A stretch of DNA of 64,000 nt from Evansella vedderi (GCF_030813435.1 NZ_JAUSUG010000001.1:1-64000); one strand, 5' to 3'; counted from the stretch's first letter, positions 43,873 through 52,737 are shown. The notes: generated from the sequence alone by a model not told the origin. Numbers and translations are program-made.

Positions 43873-45582
43873 ATGAGACTGAAATTAGCTATTTTAGGGT
43901 TGAGCACCCTTATCCTTATCATTACGGGCTGCACCAATATAGAAAATCTAACTCCGGAGGAAATTCTGGAGCGGACGGTCAATAATATGGAAAATTTGCA
44001 AAGCTATTCCTTCGACTTGAAATCCGAGCATATGGATGGGGGCGGCAATGAAACGCTCCTTCAACTCAAAGGGGACACCATCGTAGCTCCTTTCGAAGCC
44101 AATATAGAGAAGCACCTTGAATTCTTTGGTAACTCCTTTGATTTGAACGTTTATCATATGGAGGAAACGGTTTATTATGAAGACTTCACGGCTCCAGATC
44201 TCCTTTTCAAAGCTGAGAACAATCAGGAGCCGGACCACTTCATCAAGGGGTTAAAGGGGCTTCAAGCTCGCTTTGAACGACTACAATTTACGGATGACGA
44301 AGACAAACAGTATTACCAATTCGATTACGCCGTCGAACAGGAGGAGGATAAGGAGTTTTTCACGGACTTATATCCGTTTTTCCTTTCGGCAGATCCCCTA
44401 GAAACGATCCTAAATAATTTTTATCTAGATCATAGTGATGTTGTGGATTTTCACGTGACCATCGATGTGGACAAGGACTCTCACCTTATCAGTGGGTTCA
44501 CGATGCAATATGTATTTGATTACGATTTTCTTGAAACGGGGGAGCCTATTCCCTCTTCTGAAAAAATAGAAGTGGTCCTCCATCATCACAATGAACTCGA
44601 CGATGTGGCCATTCCGGCGGATGAAATAGAGTCGGCAGTTACCTTTCGAGAGCACATCGAAATCATCAACGAGGAAAGGGAAGCGAGACGCAAAGCCCAT
44701 GTGCCAGAGGTCATCGAGGAGGATCTCGGTAATTCCGGTGGTAACCTGCAGAATGGTGGCCGCTTGGCAACGGATGGGGAGTGGCTTTACTTCTCCAACT
44801 TCAATGAAGGCTTTTACAGAAAGAAGATCCATGGTTTCGAAAGGCAGCAGCTTTCGGAAAACGAAGCAGCCGAGATTAATATCGTTGGTGACTGGATTTT
44901 TTACATTGATGTAACACGGGGGAATCAGGCTTATCGGATGAAGAAGGATGGCTCAGAGAGACGGCAAATTACCGACGTTTACACGGAAAACATAATGGTC
45001 GTGGATGATTGGCTGTATTATAAGCCACTTGTATATTCACCCGATGGAAAAACGAGGGTTTACTGGGTGAAAACGGACCTCACCCATCTTGAACAGTTGT
45101 TGGAGAATGCCTTTCAATTCACGGTGGCCCAAGGTTATCTCCTTTATCAAAATGATTATCCAGGGACCATACATTACCTTGATTTAGATGATATTGACGC
45201 TGGCCCGGTGATGCTTGGAGGCACTAATGCAAAAAACTTTTTCGTTGCCGATGGCTGGCTTTATTTTGAAAATGCAGATGAGGATGATCGTATCTTTAGG
45301 CAAAGTCTGGACAATCTACAAACCGATGCCCTCACGGAAGAGGCAAGCCAAGGCCTTAACGTTGCCGGTGACGATGTTTTTTACCGAAATATAGACGATG
45401 ACCGCAGCCTTTACCGGTATAATATCGACACAGAAGAAACTACCAAGCTGGATGATGGGGAGGTGTACAATATCCATATCGTCGGTGACTATGTCTATTA
45501 CGGAAAAGCCGCTACCCGCGTGAGAGTCCAATGGTACCGAATTCCGATAGATGGGACAGAGGTAGAAGAAGTAGAGTTATGA
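43873..45582 (+). CDS. lipoprotein with DUF6612-like and DUF5050-like beta-propeller domains
   Basis: A 569-residue lipoprotein: lipobox ITGC (Cys20), an LppX/LolA-like N-terminal domain (about 25-260), a charged linker, then a C-terminal beta-propeller (about 285-565) of repeated blades with the pattern GDWIFYID / DDWLYYK / DGWLYFEN. The blades resemble DUF5050. The protein should sit on the outer face of the membrane. Ligand unknown. The ribosome site (GGAGATGAACGGAA) is weak. Confidence 0.85.
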   Translation: MRLKLAILGLSTLILIITGCTNIENLTPEEILERTVNNMENLQSYSFDLKSEHMDGGGNETLLQLKGDTIVAPFEANIEKHLEFFGNSFDLNVYHMEETVYYEDFTAPDLLFKAENNQEPDHFIKGLKGLQARFERLQFTDDEDKQYYQFDYAVEQEEDKEFFTDLYPFFLSADPLETILNNFYLDHSDVVDFHVTIDVDKDSHLISGFTMQYVFDYDFLETGEPIPSSEKIEVVLHHHNELDDVAIPADEIESAVTFREHIEIINEEREARRKAHVPEVIEEDLGNSGGNLQNGGRLATDGEWLYFSNFNEGFYRKKIHGFERQQLSENEAAEINIVGDWIFYIDVTRGNQAYRMKKDGSERRQITDVYTENIMVVDDWLYYKPLVYSPDGKTRVYWVKTDLTHLEQLLENAFQFTVAQGYLLYQNDYPGTIHYLDLDDIDAGPVMLGGTNAKNFFVADGWLYFENADEDDRIFRQSLDNLQTDALTEEASQGLNVAGDDVFYRNIDDDRSLYRYNIDTEETTKLDDGEVYNIHIVGDYVYYGKAATRVRVQWYRIPIDGTEVEEVEL

Positions 45583-45640
45583 GGGGGCATGCCTAGAAGC
45601 TACGTGATTCTACTAGCACTATAAAAAATAGAAAAAAGTG

Positions 45641-45690
45641 AAAGAGTATGACGTTAAGGTTCAACAAGATCTTGGAGTCATACTCTTTTA
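45641..45690. terminator. bidirectional terminator
   Basis: A perfect 12-bp stem, AAAGAGTATGAC (45641-45652) with GTCATACTCTTT (45677-45688), lies between the convergent lipoprotein and CHRD genes, with A- and T-rich flanks. Confidence 0.85.
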
Positions 45691-45697
45691 TTGAGTA

Positions 45698-46141
45698 TTA
45701 GCGTGGTAATCTAACAGGCACTATTTGTCCTCTTATTTCACCTGGCGCAGGGTTCTGTTCCGTGTGAACATTCGCATATGTCAATTCTTGTTCCATGAAT
45801 CTTACTAAATCTCTTACAGTTTCAATCCCCACATCATTTTCTACAATATCGTCATCTGTAATGGTTCCCGTAATAAGGCCTCTTCTCGTTGTTATCCCAT
45901 TTTGTTCCTCTAGCGTTGCTAAATCGGCTCCAAAAAGAAAGGCTATCACAGGTCCATTTACTCCCCGTTCGCCATAATGAATGTGTGCTTGTACGAAGTT
46001 TCGGATGTTCCTAACTTCTAGTGCAAATTTTATCTTTGTTCTACTTCTATTAACCACAAATTTTGCAAAGCCAAAAGCATCCGTGTCAACAGGAGGAACT
46101 TCGTTTTCACCTCTTAACCTAGCAGTAAAGAATTTTAACAT
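45698..46141 (-). CDS. CHRD-domain protein
   Basis: A 147-residue protein that is a single CHRD domain: FFTARLRGENEVPPVDTDAF at the start, IHYGERGVNGPVIAFLF in the middle and ANVHTEQNPAPGEIRGQI at the end are all classic. It has no signal peptide, unlike secreted CHRD proteins; in Bacilli such forms occur in spores. The ATG at 46141 follows AAAGGAGGTGA. Function unknown. Confidence 0.88.
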   Translation of the reverse strand: MLKFFTARLRGENEVPPVDTDAFGFAKFVVNRSRTKIKFALEVRNIRNFVQAHIHYGERGVNGPVIAFLFGADLATLEEQNGITTRRGLITGTITDDDIVENDVGIETVRDLVRFMEQELTYANVHTEQNPAPGEIRGQIVPVRLPR

Positions 46142-46338
46142 GTTAATCACCTCCTTTTACGCAATTAATACAGTTTATGTGTGGTATTTTCTATTTGTAT
46201 AGGTTGGACAACTACTAATTATCAAATTGGACATAGGATAGGAAGAGTAGATAGTCAAAAGATTGAACGTAGAATTGACTTTGACTAGCCGGTGTACTAT
46301 AAATTAATTCATAGATTTTATAAGGTGGGGAAGGGATC

Positions 46339-46749
46339 GTGGAAATCGAGATTAAACCAGTTAATAAGGAAATTGCATGGGAGCTGCGTCACATTGTCAT
46401 GTGGCCGGACAAGGATTTGGAGTATGTTAAATTAGCGGATGACGACCAGGGAATTCATTACGGCCTTTTTAAAAATAAAGTTCCCGTCTCTGTCATTTCC
46501 CTTTTTATAAACGATGGTGAAGCCCAGTTCAGGAAATTCGCCACCCTTCAGGAGGAGCAGGGAAAGGGCTACGGAAGCATGCTCCTAAACTATGTAATGG
46601 CGGAAGCAAAGTACAGAGGCGTCAAGCGCATATGGTGCAATGCAAGAGAAAACAAATCAATCTTTTATAAAAAATTTGGTTTAGAAGAAACTAATCAAAG
46701 ATTTGAAAGAGGCGGCAAATCCTATATTATCATGGCAAAAAACGTGTAG
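46339..46749 (+). CDS. GNAT-family N-acetyltransferase
   Basis: A 136-residue GNAT protein with acetyl-CoA loop QEEQGKGYGSMLLNYV and C-terminal FYKKFGLEETNQRFERGGK. Similar to small Bacillus YitI/ElaA-like acetyltransferases. GTG start after AAGGGAT. Substrate unknown. Confidence 0.85.
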   Translation: MEIEIKPVNKEIAWELRHIVMWPDKDLEYVKLADDDQGIHYGLFKNKVPVSVISLFINDGEAQFRKFATLQEEQGKGYGSMLLNYVMAEAKYRGVKRIWCNARENKSIFYKKFGLEETNQRFERGGKSYIIMAKNV

Positions 46750-46912
46750 TTTTATCTAGAAAGCAACACAATACGGAGAGCGAAGTATCAACATTCTGAA
46801 GAAGCCCCATAGACACGAAACCAAAAGGTGTTATATAATCTAAAAGCAAAACCAAATGGTTTCGCTTTCGGGGCCAAACCAAAGTACATACTAACCTAAA
46901 GGAGATGGTAAA

Positions 46913-47329
46913 ATGGAAACATTACAAGATATTAAGCAAACAGTAACATTCAACGCACCGATCCAAAAAGTGTGGGACAAGATATCCACTGCGGAGGGTA
47001 TTGAATCATGGTTCATGCCAAATGACTTTCAACCAATAGAAGGGCACCAATTTCACATTCAATCTCCATTCGGCCCATCCCCTTGCAAAGTTTTACAGGT
47101 GGAAGAGCCAACGAAAATCTCTTTTGCATGGGACACAGATGGCTGGGTGGTTACCTTTCTTTTAAAGGACCTAGGTGACAAAACGGAGTTTACGCTGATC
47201 CATGGAGGTTGGGGAGCACCCGATGCCATCACTCCGAAGGCAAACGAGAAAAGCTCCGTTGTTCGCGAAAGAATGGAACATGGCTGGGGTGGCATTGTAG
47301 AGACATTTCGTAAGGTTGTGGAGGGATAA
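46913..47329 (+). CDS. SRPBCC/AHSA1-type START-like protein
   Basis: A 138-residue ligand-binding protein of the SRPBCC fold, AHSA1 branch: [20 protein letters not shown] at the N-terminus and [16 protein letters not shown] at the C-terminus. AAAGGAGATGG precedes the ATG. It ends one base before an ArsR-type regulator gene, a common pairing in which the regulator controls both. Confidence 0.88.
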   Translation: METLQDIKQTVTFNAPIQKVWDKISTAEGIESWFMPNDFQPIEGHQFHIQSPFGPSPCKVLQVEEPTKISFAWDTDGWVVTFLLKDLGDKTEFTLIHGGWGAPDAITPKANEKSSVVRERMEHGWGGIVETFRKVVEG

Positions 47330-47689
47330 GTGACGGCGGCAAAGCATGATGTTTTCCAGGCCATTGCTGATCCGACCAGACGAGAGGTCATTCGTCTTTT
47401 GTCAAAAAAAGAGTTGCCCATCTCCGAAATCTCAGCTCATTTTCCAATAAGTCGCACAGCCGTTGCCAAGCATCTTCGTGTCCTCTCAGAAGCGAATTTG
47501 GTGAAAGGACAGAAGGTTGGTCGGGAAAAAATATATCGACTGCAGCCCGAACCGTTAGGAGAGGTAAAACAATGGCTTTCCTATTACGAACAATTTTGGA
47601 ATAACAAACTGTCCATCCTTAAGCATGTAGTCGAAAAGGAAGACGACAACGAAGAGAGTATAAAAATGATTAAAACCGACAAACAGTGA
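47330..47689 (+). CDS. ArsR-family regulator paired with SRPBCC protein
   Basis: A 119-residue winged-helix regulator (AIADPTRREVIRLLSKKELP; FPISRTAVAKHLRVLSEA). No metal-binding cysteines, so it is of the YczG/SdpR-like type rather than a metal sensor. GTG start directly after the upstream stop; GGAGG lies within the end of that gene. Probably an operon repressor. Confidence 0.88.
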   Translation: MTAAKHDVFQAIADPTRREVIRLLSKKELPISEISAHFPISRTAVAKHLRVLSEANLVKGQKVGREKIYRLQPEPLGEVKQWLSYYEQFWNNKLSILKHVVEKEDDNEESIKMIKTDKQ

Positions 47690-47716
47690 GAGCTGGTAAT
47701 GGACCAGCTCTATTTT
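47689..47716 (+). terminator. terminator after ArsR gene
   Basis: AGAGCTGGT (47689-47697) and ACCAGCTCT (47703-47711) form a perfect 9-bp stem followed by ATTTTG. Confidence 0.85.
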
Positions 47717-47832
47717 GCCTAAACCTGTTAAAAAATAATTTTTAACTCAAAAGTGTCGATGAAATTCATAAAGAAACTTTCTTCTGGTAAAAATATTTAT
47801 ATTATAATGCTTTTATATTTTTTGAAATAAAG

Positions 47833-47882
47833 TTGACACTAGAAAATAAAATGTTATATAATTATCTCGAATTCGAGATAAT
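47833..47882 (+). promoter_or_regulatory. mhqR promoter with MhqR operator
   Basis: TTGACA (47833-47838) and TATAAT (47857-47862), with 18 bp between, form a sigma-A promoter. A 22-bp perfect palindrome at 47861-47882, with core TATCTCGAATTCGAGATA, overlaps the start region. This agrees with the MhqR operator of B. subtilis, so autorepression is expected. Confidence 0.88.
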
Positions 47883-47902
47883 GTGCAAAGGGAATGGTTA
47901 AC

Positions 47903-48364
47903 ATGGATACTCAAGACAATAAACTATTGGAAGAGGATATTTCATTAAAGTTATTTGTTGTATTATCCCGTGCTTTGCAATCAATTAAAAAACGTGTGGA
48001 AGAAGACATAAAGAGCTTTGGGCTAAATCCAACGGAATTTGCAGTTCTTGAGTTGCTATATAGCAAAGGGGCTCAGCCAATTCAAAAAATCGGTGATAAA
48101 GTATTGATTGCAAGTAGTAGTATAACGTATGTGGTCGACAAGTTAGAAAAGAAGAAGTTTCTAGAGAGAAAACCTTGTCCAAAAGACAGGCGTATCACCT
48201 ATGCTGTAATGACAACAGAGGGAACAGAATTAATGAATGAGATCTTTCCAAAACATAAACATGCAATTCAAGAAATATGTGCTGGTTTAGACTTGAATGA
48301 AAAAAAGAATTTGATCCAACAGTTAAAAAAGTTAGGTTATTATGCTCAAGGTATAGAGCTTTAA
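47903..48364 (+). CDS. mhqR: MarR-family quinone-sensing regulator
   Basis: A 153-residue MarR-type repressor, MhqR/YkvE-like. The winged helix is visible (IGDKVLIASSSITYVVDKLE; KDRRITYAVMT). MhqR is relieved by catechols and quinones and controls quinone-detoxifying enzymes. Here it lies upstream of DoxX and WrbA-type genes with MhqR-like boxes between them. ATG 47903 has AAAGGGA 9 bases upstream, better than 47894. Confidence 0.88.
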   Translation: MDTQDNKLLEEDISLKLFVVLSRALQSIKKRVEEDIKSFGLNPTEFAVLELLYSKGAQPIQKIGDKVLIASSSITYVVDKLEKKKFLERKPCPKDRRITYAVMTTEGTELMNEIFPKHKHAIQEICAGLDLNEKKNLIQQLKKLGYYAQGIEL

Positions 48365-48378
48365 CTTTTTTTAGATAA

Positions 48379-48512
48379 ATATCTCGAATTCATAATATAT
48401 TATTTAAAAGTATTGTGAGGTGATTAGATGTAGGCAGATCCACATGGACCGCATTAGAAGATCGTTGTAAGAAATTTATTTTTTTAAAAAAATATCTTGA
48501 ATTCATAATATA
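48379..48512 (+). promoter_or_regulatory. two MhqR-like half-palindromes before doxX
   Basis: AATATCTCGAATTCATAATA (near 48379) and AATATCTTGAATTCATAATA (near 48491) each keep the left half of the MhqR palindrome and have a degenerate right half. They occupy the gap between mhqR and the DoxX gene, together with a TATATCGAGTAGAGATA at about 48524. They probably tune repression of the second transcript. Confidence 0.6.
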
Positions 48513-48590
48513 TTAAATGGTAGTATATCGAGTAGAGATAATTGAATTAAAAATAAATTCAATCAATTAAAAAAATTGGAGGAGAAAAGT

Positions 48591-49007
48591 ATGTCAAACA
48601 AAAATGAAATTGGAGCATTTTTATTACGTGTAGTGTTAGGGATTGTGTTTTTAGCACATGGTGCGGCGAAGTTCCAAGGTGGAATTGAAAATATAGTAGG
48701 CTGGTTTGATAGTATCGGTTTACCAGGTGGGCTGGCTTATGTAGTAGCAACGATTGAATTAGTTGGAGGAATTGCATTAATCTTAGGTATTGGAACAAGA
48801 ATTGTTTCTGCATTAATAGGGCTTATTATGATTGGGGCCATTTTTACGGTGCAATTTGCAGTAGGATTTTTAGGCGGGTACGCTTATGATCTTGTTTTAC
48901 TGATCATGGCTATTTACTTAGTATTGAATGGTAGTCAAATGTTATCTGTGGCTCAACTTTTCTTTAAAGGTCAGGAAAACAACGATGCCTTGGGAAAATC
49001 AGCGTAA
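48591..49007 (+). CDS. DoxX-family membrane protein (MhqP/CatD-like)
   Basis: A 138-residue DoxX protein with four membrane helices (LRVVLGIVFLAHGAAKFQGG is the family start). MhqP and CatD of B. subtilis are DoxX proteins of quinone/catechol stress regulons. GGAGGAG precedes ATG 48591. Together with MhqR and WrbA it forms a quinone-response cluster. Confidence 0.88.
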   Translation: MSNKNEIGAFLLRVVLGIVFLAHGAAKFQGGIENIVGWFDSIGLPGGLAYVVATIELVGGIALILGIGTRIVSALIGLIMIGAIFTVQFAVGFLGGYAYDLVLLIMAIYLVLNGSQMLSVAQLFFKGQENNDALGKSA

Positions 49008-49156
49008 TTATCTTGAATTAGAGAAGAATGAAATGGAAGTATAAGTTAGGATTATGGGAAGCAAAAGAACTTGAATACATTGAAAATGAGTCATTTTCAA
49101 TGGAGGTGGTTCTTATTAGAGAAAGTAGATAAGGTTAAGGAGAAAGGTGAATAAAT

Positions 49157-49816
49157 ATGGGAATCTTAGCAAATTTATTTGGAAAAACAAAGGAGACGAA
49201 TAATATGTCAAACGTAAAATTAGCAGTGATCTATTACAGCATGGGTGGAACAAACTATCAACTATCCAAGTGGGCAGAAGAAGGCGCAAAAGAACTAGGT
49301 GCTGAAGTGAAAGTAGTAAAGGTACCTGAACTTGCTCCACAACATGTCATCGATGAAAATGAAGGTTGGAAAGCACATGTGGAAGCAACGAAAGATGTTC
49401 CTGAGGTTACATTAGATGACCTTGAATGGGCAGATGCAATTATTTTCAGTGTACCAACACGTTTTGGAAACATACCAGCACAAATGAAGCAATTCTTAGA
49501 TACAACAGGTGGTTTATGGTTTAACGGAAAGCTTGTCAATAAAGTAGTAAGTGCCATGACTTCCGCTCAAAATTCTCATGGTGGTCAGGAAGCTACAATC
49601 TTAAGTCTTTACACGACAATGCATCACTGGGGTGCTTTAATTGCATCACCTGGTTACACCGACCCTGTTCAATTTACATCAGGCGGAAACCCATATGGTG
49701 TAAGTGTAACAGTGGGGCAAGATGGAAAAATGATTGAAGACGTAGAAGCAGCAGTTAAACATCAAGCAAAGCGTACGGTTACCGTAGCGGGATGGGTGAA
49801 AAAAGGTAATCAATAA
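49157..49816 (+). CDS. WrbA-type NAD(P)H:quinone oxidoreductase
   Basis: A 219-residue flavodoxin-fold FMN protein. The FMN loop YYSMGGTNYQLSKW replaces the usual phosphate loop, and PTRFGNIPAQMKQFLDTTGG and the LSLYTTMHHWGALI block are diagnostic of WrbA/type IV oxidoreductases. Two-electron reduction of quinones avoids semiquinone radicals. The N-terminal 16 residues (LANLFGKTKETNN) are an extension; the second ATG (49205) would give the normal WrbA length of about 203 residues. Confidence 0.9.
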   Translation: MGILANLFGKTKETNNMSNVKLAVIYYSMGGTNYQLSKWAEEGAKELGAEVKVVKVPELAPQHVIDENEGWKAHVEATKDVPEVTLDDLEWADAIIFSVPTRFGNIPAQMKQFLDTTGGLWFNGKLVNKVVSAMTSAQNSHGGQEATILSLYTTMHHWGALIASPGYTDPVQFTSGGNPYGVSVTVGQDGKMIEDVEAAVKHQAKRTVTVAGWVKKGNQ

Positions 49817-49825
49817 TGGAAATGT

Positions 49826-50065
49826 GAGGCTGGGACAAAAGTATTTTTACTAATAAGAAATCCGAATAAACTTGATGTAGGTGCAATCTACCCGCTTCGG
49901 AAATATACTTCGCTTTCCGCGGGCGGCTGGTGAGCCTCCTCGTGCTAACGCACTGTGGGGTCTCACCTCTGCCTCTGCTCCCGCAGGAGTCTACGTATAT
50001 TTCCTCCGCTAAGGTATTGTATTGTTCCTATTTTCATTTAAACACTTTAGTTATGTCCTAGCCTC
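49826..50065. repeat. GAGGCTGGGACAAAA element, copy 5, with GC-rich insert
   Basis: A 240-bp copy. The outer parts match copy 1, but a roughly 97-bp GC-rich module (about 49915-50011) is inserted at CTTCGCT. The module has GGTGAG/CTCACC hairpin arms and is the same as the right part of copies 3 and 7. The insertion site carries partly duplicated ATATACTTCGCT/TATATTTCCTCCGCT flanks. Confidence 0.85.
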
Positions 50066-50071
50066 TTTTAA

Positions 50072-50300
50072 TTTTTTGTTTAAGAAATTATATTTTTTCT
50101 GAATGTGGATAACAGTAGCTGAATAATTGTCTAGGTTTCATACGCCATCGGCTCGAGAAAATTTCTGCCTGAATAAAAAGCAGAAAGCGCTTTTTATCGG
50201 TAAGACCATTTTCCGTTCGAATAGGCAACGCGCGCGTTGCCGCTTCGATTGGCAGGCGCATTGCGCTTTTGTTCATTCGGAGGTTAGTACAAGTCACTTG
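50072..50300. repeat. dispersed repeat and hairpin cluster
   Basis: The first 60 bp (TTTTGTTTAAGAAATTATAT and on) match 37484-37545. It is followed by GC-rich palindromes, including a perfect GCAACGCGCGCGTTGC near 50225-50241 and paired AAAGCGC-type arms. It lies between an A-type element and the arsC stop, so the 487-bp gap 49817-50303 consists wholly of repeats. Confidence 0.65.
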
Positions 50301-50303
50301 TTT

Positions 50304-50723
50304 TTACTTTCCTTCTTCTGCAAACCTTTGAATGCGGTCCCGTATTTCATCGCGAACTCGTTGAAAGAAAGCCCATTTTTCTTCTTCCGTACCTTCCGCT
50401 TTTGCTGGGTCATCAAATCCCCAATGAACTCGTTTGATGCCTGGAGGAGTGACAGGGCAGTGGTCAGCTGCATGACCACATAATGTAACAATTAAATCAG
50501 CATTATTTAGAATATCTGGATCAATAATATCGGATGTTTGTTCTGAAATATCGACTCCTGCTTCTTGCATAGCTTTTACAGCATTTGGATTTAAACCATG
50601 TGCTTCAAGACCGGCACTTTTTACTTCCCATTCATCACCTAAAAACTTCTTAGCCCATCCTTCAGCCATTTGACTCCGACAGGAATTTCCCGTACATAAA
50701 AAATAAATTGTTTTTTTACTCAT
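50304..50723 (-). CDS. arsC: thioredoxin-coupled arsenate reductase
   Basis: A 139-residue low-molecular-weight-phosphatase-fold enzyme that reduces arsenate to arsenite. The P-loop CTGNSCRS carries Cys10, Cys15 and Arg16; the redox pair Cys82 and Cys89 lies in [10 protein letters not shown]. Only this thioredoxin-linked type has both. ATG 50723 follows GAGGAGAG. It is downstream of arsR in one operon. Confidence 0.93.
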   Translation of the reverse strand: MSKKTIYFLCTGNSCRSQMAEGWAKKFLGDEWEVKSAGLEAHGLNPNAVKAMQEAGVDISEQTSDIIDPDILNNADLIVTLCGHAADHCPVTPPGIKRVHWGFDDPAKAEGTEEEKWAFFQRVRDEIRDRIQRFAEEGK

Positions 50724-50751
50724 TTTGGCACTCTCCTCATATAAGATGTTG

Positions 50752-51093
50752 CTACTCACACGAAATCCGTAAGCCTTCCTTTTCCAGTTCCTTTAATTTG
50801 TCATCTTGACTTGGAATGTGTAAGAGTAAACTCCGAACAATAGGATATAGATCACTTTCTTTATTTAAGGAATAAAAGATCCATTGTCTTTTTCTCGTTT
50901 CCTTCACTAAGCCAATGTCTTTTAGTTTACGGAGGTGTTGACTAATAGCAGGCTGACTAATTTTAAAAATCCCGACAAATTCACATACACAACAATCATG
51001 AGAGTCAAGAATTTTAACCATAGTTAGCTTTGTTTTATCCCCAAGTAGCTTTAATAGTATTGCAACATTATCTATATTCCTTTCTACTACCAT
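50752..51093 (-). CDS. arsR: ArsR-family arsenic-responsive repressor
   Basis: A 113-residue winged-helix repressor with the metal-binding HDCCVCEF motif at the alpha-3 helix and [19 protein letters not shown] as DNA-reading helix. Arsenite binding at the cysteines releases DNA. It lies 28 bases before arsC on the same strand and is divergent from an aquaporin gene, so one operator region can serve both. Confidence 0.92.
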   Translation of the reverse strand: MVVERNIDNVAILLKLLGDKTKLTMVKILDSHDCCVCEFVGIFKISQPAISQHLRKLKDIGLVKETRKRQWIFYSLNKESDLYPIVRSLLLHIPSQDDKLKELEKEGLRISCE

Positions 51094-51155
51094 TTCTCCT
51101 CCCCCTAGTAACCAATCTCCTTTTTAGGATATTTTAAAAAAGGGTTGTTACTTTT

Positions 51156-51214
51156 ATAAAAAAGCTTAGAGAAGCGGAAGGCGGCCGCCTATAGCGTATC
51201 TAAGCTAAATAATT
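51156..51214. repeat. miniature form of the GC-rich dispersed repeat
   Basis: AAAAAAGCTTAGAGAAGCGG and GGCGGCCGCCTATAGCGTAT reproduce the two ends of the long repeat at 61371-61850 with its middle deleted. It lies in the arsR-aquaporin gap. Confidence 0.65.
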
Positions 51215-51296
51215 TCAACCTAAAACAACAACCTTTTAGAAAACAACTTCTCCAAACTAAGAGAAGGGATTGTCCCATTTCTTTATCTATATTATC

Positions 51297-51316
51297 ATAT
51301 AAGATATTGCTTATAT
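51297..51316. promoter_or_regulatory. candidate ArsR operator
   Basis: ATATAAG (51297-51303) and CTTATAT (51310-51316) form an inverted repeat around ATATTG in the divergent arsR/aquaporin gap, 69 bp before the aquaporin start. This is the type of AT-rich dyad ArsR proteins bind. Confidence 0.55.
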
Positions 51317-51384
51317 AAGTCTAAACTTATACATGAGGAGAACAAAAGTAAATGCTCAATTAACCAGGGGAAAGAGGAGTTACT

Positions 51385-52038
51385 ATGAAAAAAGGCATGA
51401 TAAAGAAAAAATTAATTGCTGAATTTATCGGTACATATTTTTTAATATTCGCGGTAACTGGGGCAATTGTGATTAATGCATTGACGGAAAGTATTACACA
51501 TGTTGGCATTGCCTTAACTTCTGGGCTTGTTGTGATGGCTTTAATTTATACATTTGGTCATATTTCAGGTGCACACTTCAATCCAGCAGTAACGATTGGA
51601 TTTTTCGTTAACGGGGATATTCATAAGAAGGAAGCGGTTCCATACATCCTGACTCAGGTGGTAGCTGGTATTGCAGCAAGTGCAACCTTGCTTATGTTGT
51701 TTGGAAATGTTGCTTACTTAGGGGCTACATTACCTAGATTTTCTTGGGAACAGTCCTTTGTCTTGGAATTTATTTTAACCTTTATATTAATGATGGTGAT
51801 TTTTGGTTCAGCTATTCACGGAAAAGCGGTCAAATCCTTTGCAGGTGTTGCCATTGGGGCAACTGTTGGATTGGAGGCGATGTTTGCAGGACCTATTAGC
51901 GGAGCATCCATGAACCCCGCCCGTTCCATCGGCCCAGCAATAGTATCTGGAAATATGGAGTATCTATGGATCTATATCGTAGCGACAATCTTAGGAGCCA
52001 TCGCTGCAGCCCTTGTCTATAAAACCCTTCATGAGTAG
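51385..52038 (+). CDS. aquaporin/glycerol-facilitator (AqpS-like)
   Basis: A 217-residue MIP channel with six helices and both NPA motifs (HFNPAVT, SMNPARS). It is divergent from arsR-arsC with a shared candidate operator. In Sinorhizobium meliloti AqpS replaces the arsenite pump, letting arsenite made by ArsC leave down its gradient. The same role is inferred here because no arsB or acr3 gene is present in the cluster. Confidence 0.85.
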   Translation: MKKGMIKKKLIAEFIGTYFLIFAVTGAIVINALTESITHVGIALTSGLVVMALIYTFGHISGAHFNPAVTIGFFVNGDIHKKEAVPYILTQVVAGIAASATLLMLFGNVAYLGATLPRFSWEQSFVLEFILTFILMMVIFGSAIHGKAVKSFAGVAIGATVGLEAMFAGPISGASMNPARSIGPAIVSGNMEYLWIYIVATILGAIAAALVYKTLHE

Positions 52039-52049
52039 AATGAAAAAAT

Positions 52050-52175
52050 GAGGCTGGGACAAAAGCGTTTTATCAATGAGTGATCCGAACGGAGAAAAAT
52101 AAATCGCTTCGAAAATATACTTCCCTATGGTAGTACATTGTTCGTATTTCCAGTTAAACACTTAGTCCAAGCCTC
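52050..52175. repeat. GAGGCTGGGACAAAA element, copy 6
   Basis: A 126-bp copy from GAGGCTGGGACAAAAGCG to CTTAGTCCAAGCCTC; some internal and right-end bases are missing compared with copy 1. Located between the aquaporin gene and the convergent CBO0543-like gene. Confidence 0.85.
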
Positions 52176-52209
52176 TTTTTAAATGTAATTAGCAAAGCTA
52201 GAAGTTTTT

Positions 52210-52737
52210 TTATTGGTTAAAGCTGTTATATGTAGCATTGGTTGTCTTATCATCTTTTGCCCGCTGCCTTCTTTTATCTATAAAACGAATAAATTCAATA
52301 AATAAACGAACAACCCAAAACGTACTCGAAAGAACAGTGAAGGTATAAAAGCCATTCCACCCTTTATTGAATTTCACTAGATTTGTGTATCTTTCAATTA
52401 TATGCTCTCCTATGGCCATCGGCCCACTAAAGAGGAAAACACTTAATATTGTTTTTAATGGTTTCATTTTATACGTGAATTGATTGTAAAGGACACAGGA
52501 CAAAGGAAACAATACATAAAGAAATACAATATTTGAGTCAAAAAGGGTAGGAAAATATCGCTTTGGATATTGAACATACTTTTTCTTTATTACTGGGCCA
52601 TCGATTAAAGTAGAAACTAATGTTTTAAATAAATAAATGAGAAACCAGTCTTTAAGTTCTCCTTTTCGCCGGAATAAAAATGCCCATCCTCCAATTCCTA
52701 ATATGGTAATGATATTTAATATGGTTTTGTCTCTCAT
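52210..52737 (-). CDS. CBO0543-like membrane protein
   Basis: A 175-residue protein with four or five hydrophobic helices; the layout, with WFLIYLFKTLVSTLIDGPV and a FNKGWNGFYTF segment, fits CBO0543-type proteins. It follows the GMC oxidoreductase gene by 42 bp on the same strand. Function unknown. Confidence 0.7.
   Translation of the reverse strand: MRDKTILNIITILGIGGWAFLFRRKGELKDWFLIYLFKTLVSTLIDGPVIKKKYVQYPKRYFPTLFDSNIVFLYVLFPLSCVLYNQFTYKMKPLKTILSVFLFSGPMAIGEHIIERYTNLVKFNKGWNGFYTFTVLSSTFWVVRLFIEFIRFIDKRRQRAKDDKTTNATYNSFNQ

Noticed and set aside
50140-50300. GC-rich palindromes before arsC considered as a structured RNA
   Set aside because: The region lies downstream of arsC among repeats, and no known RNA class was recognised; repeat origin explains it better.
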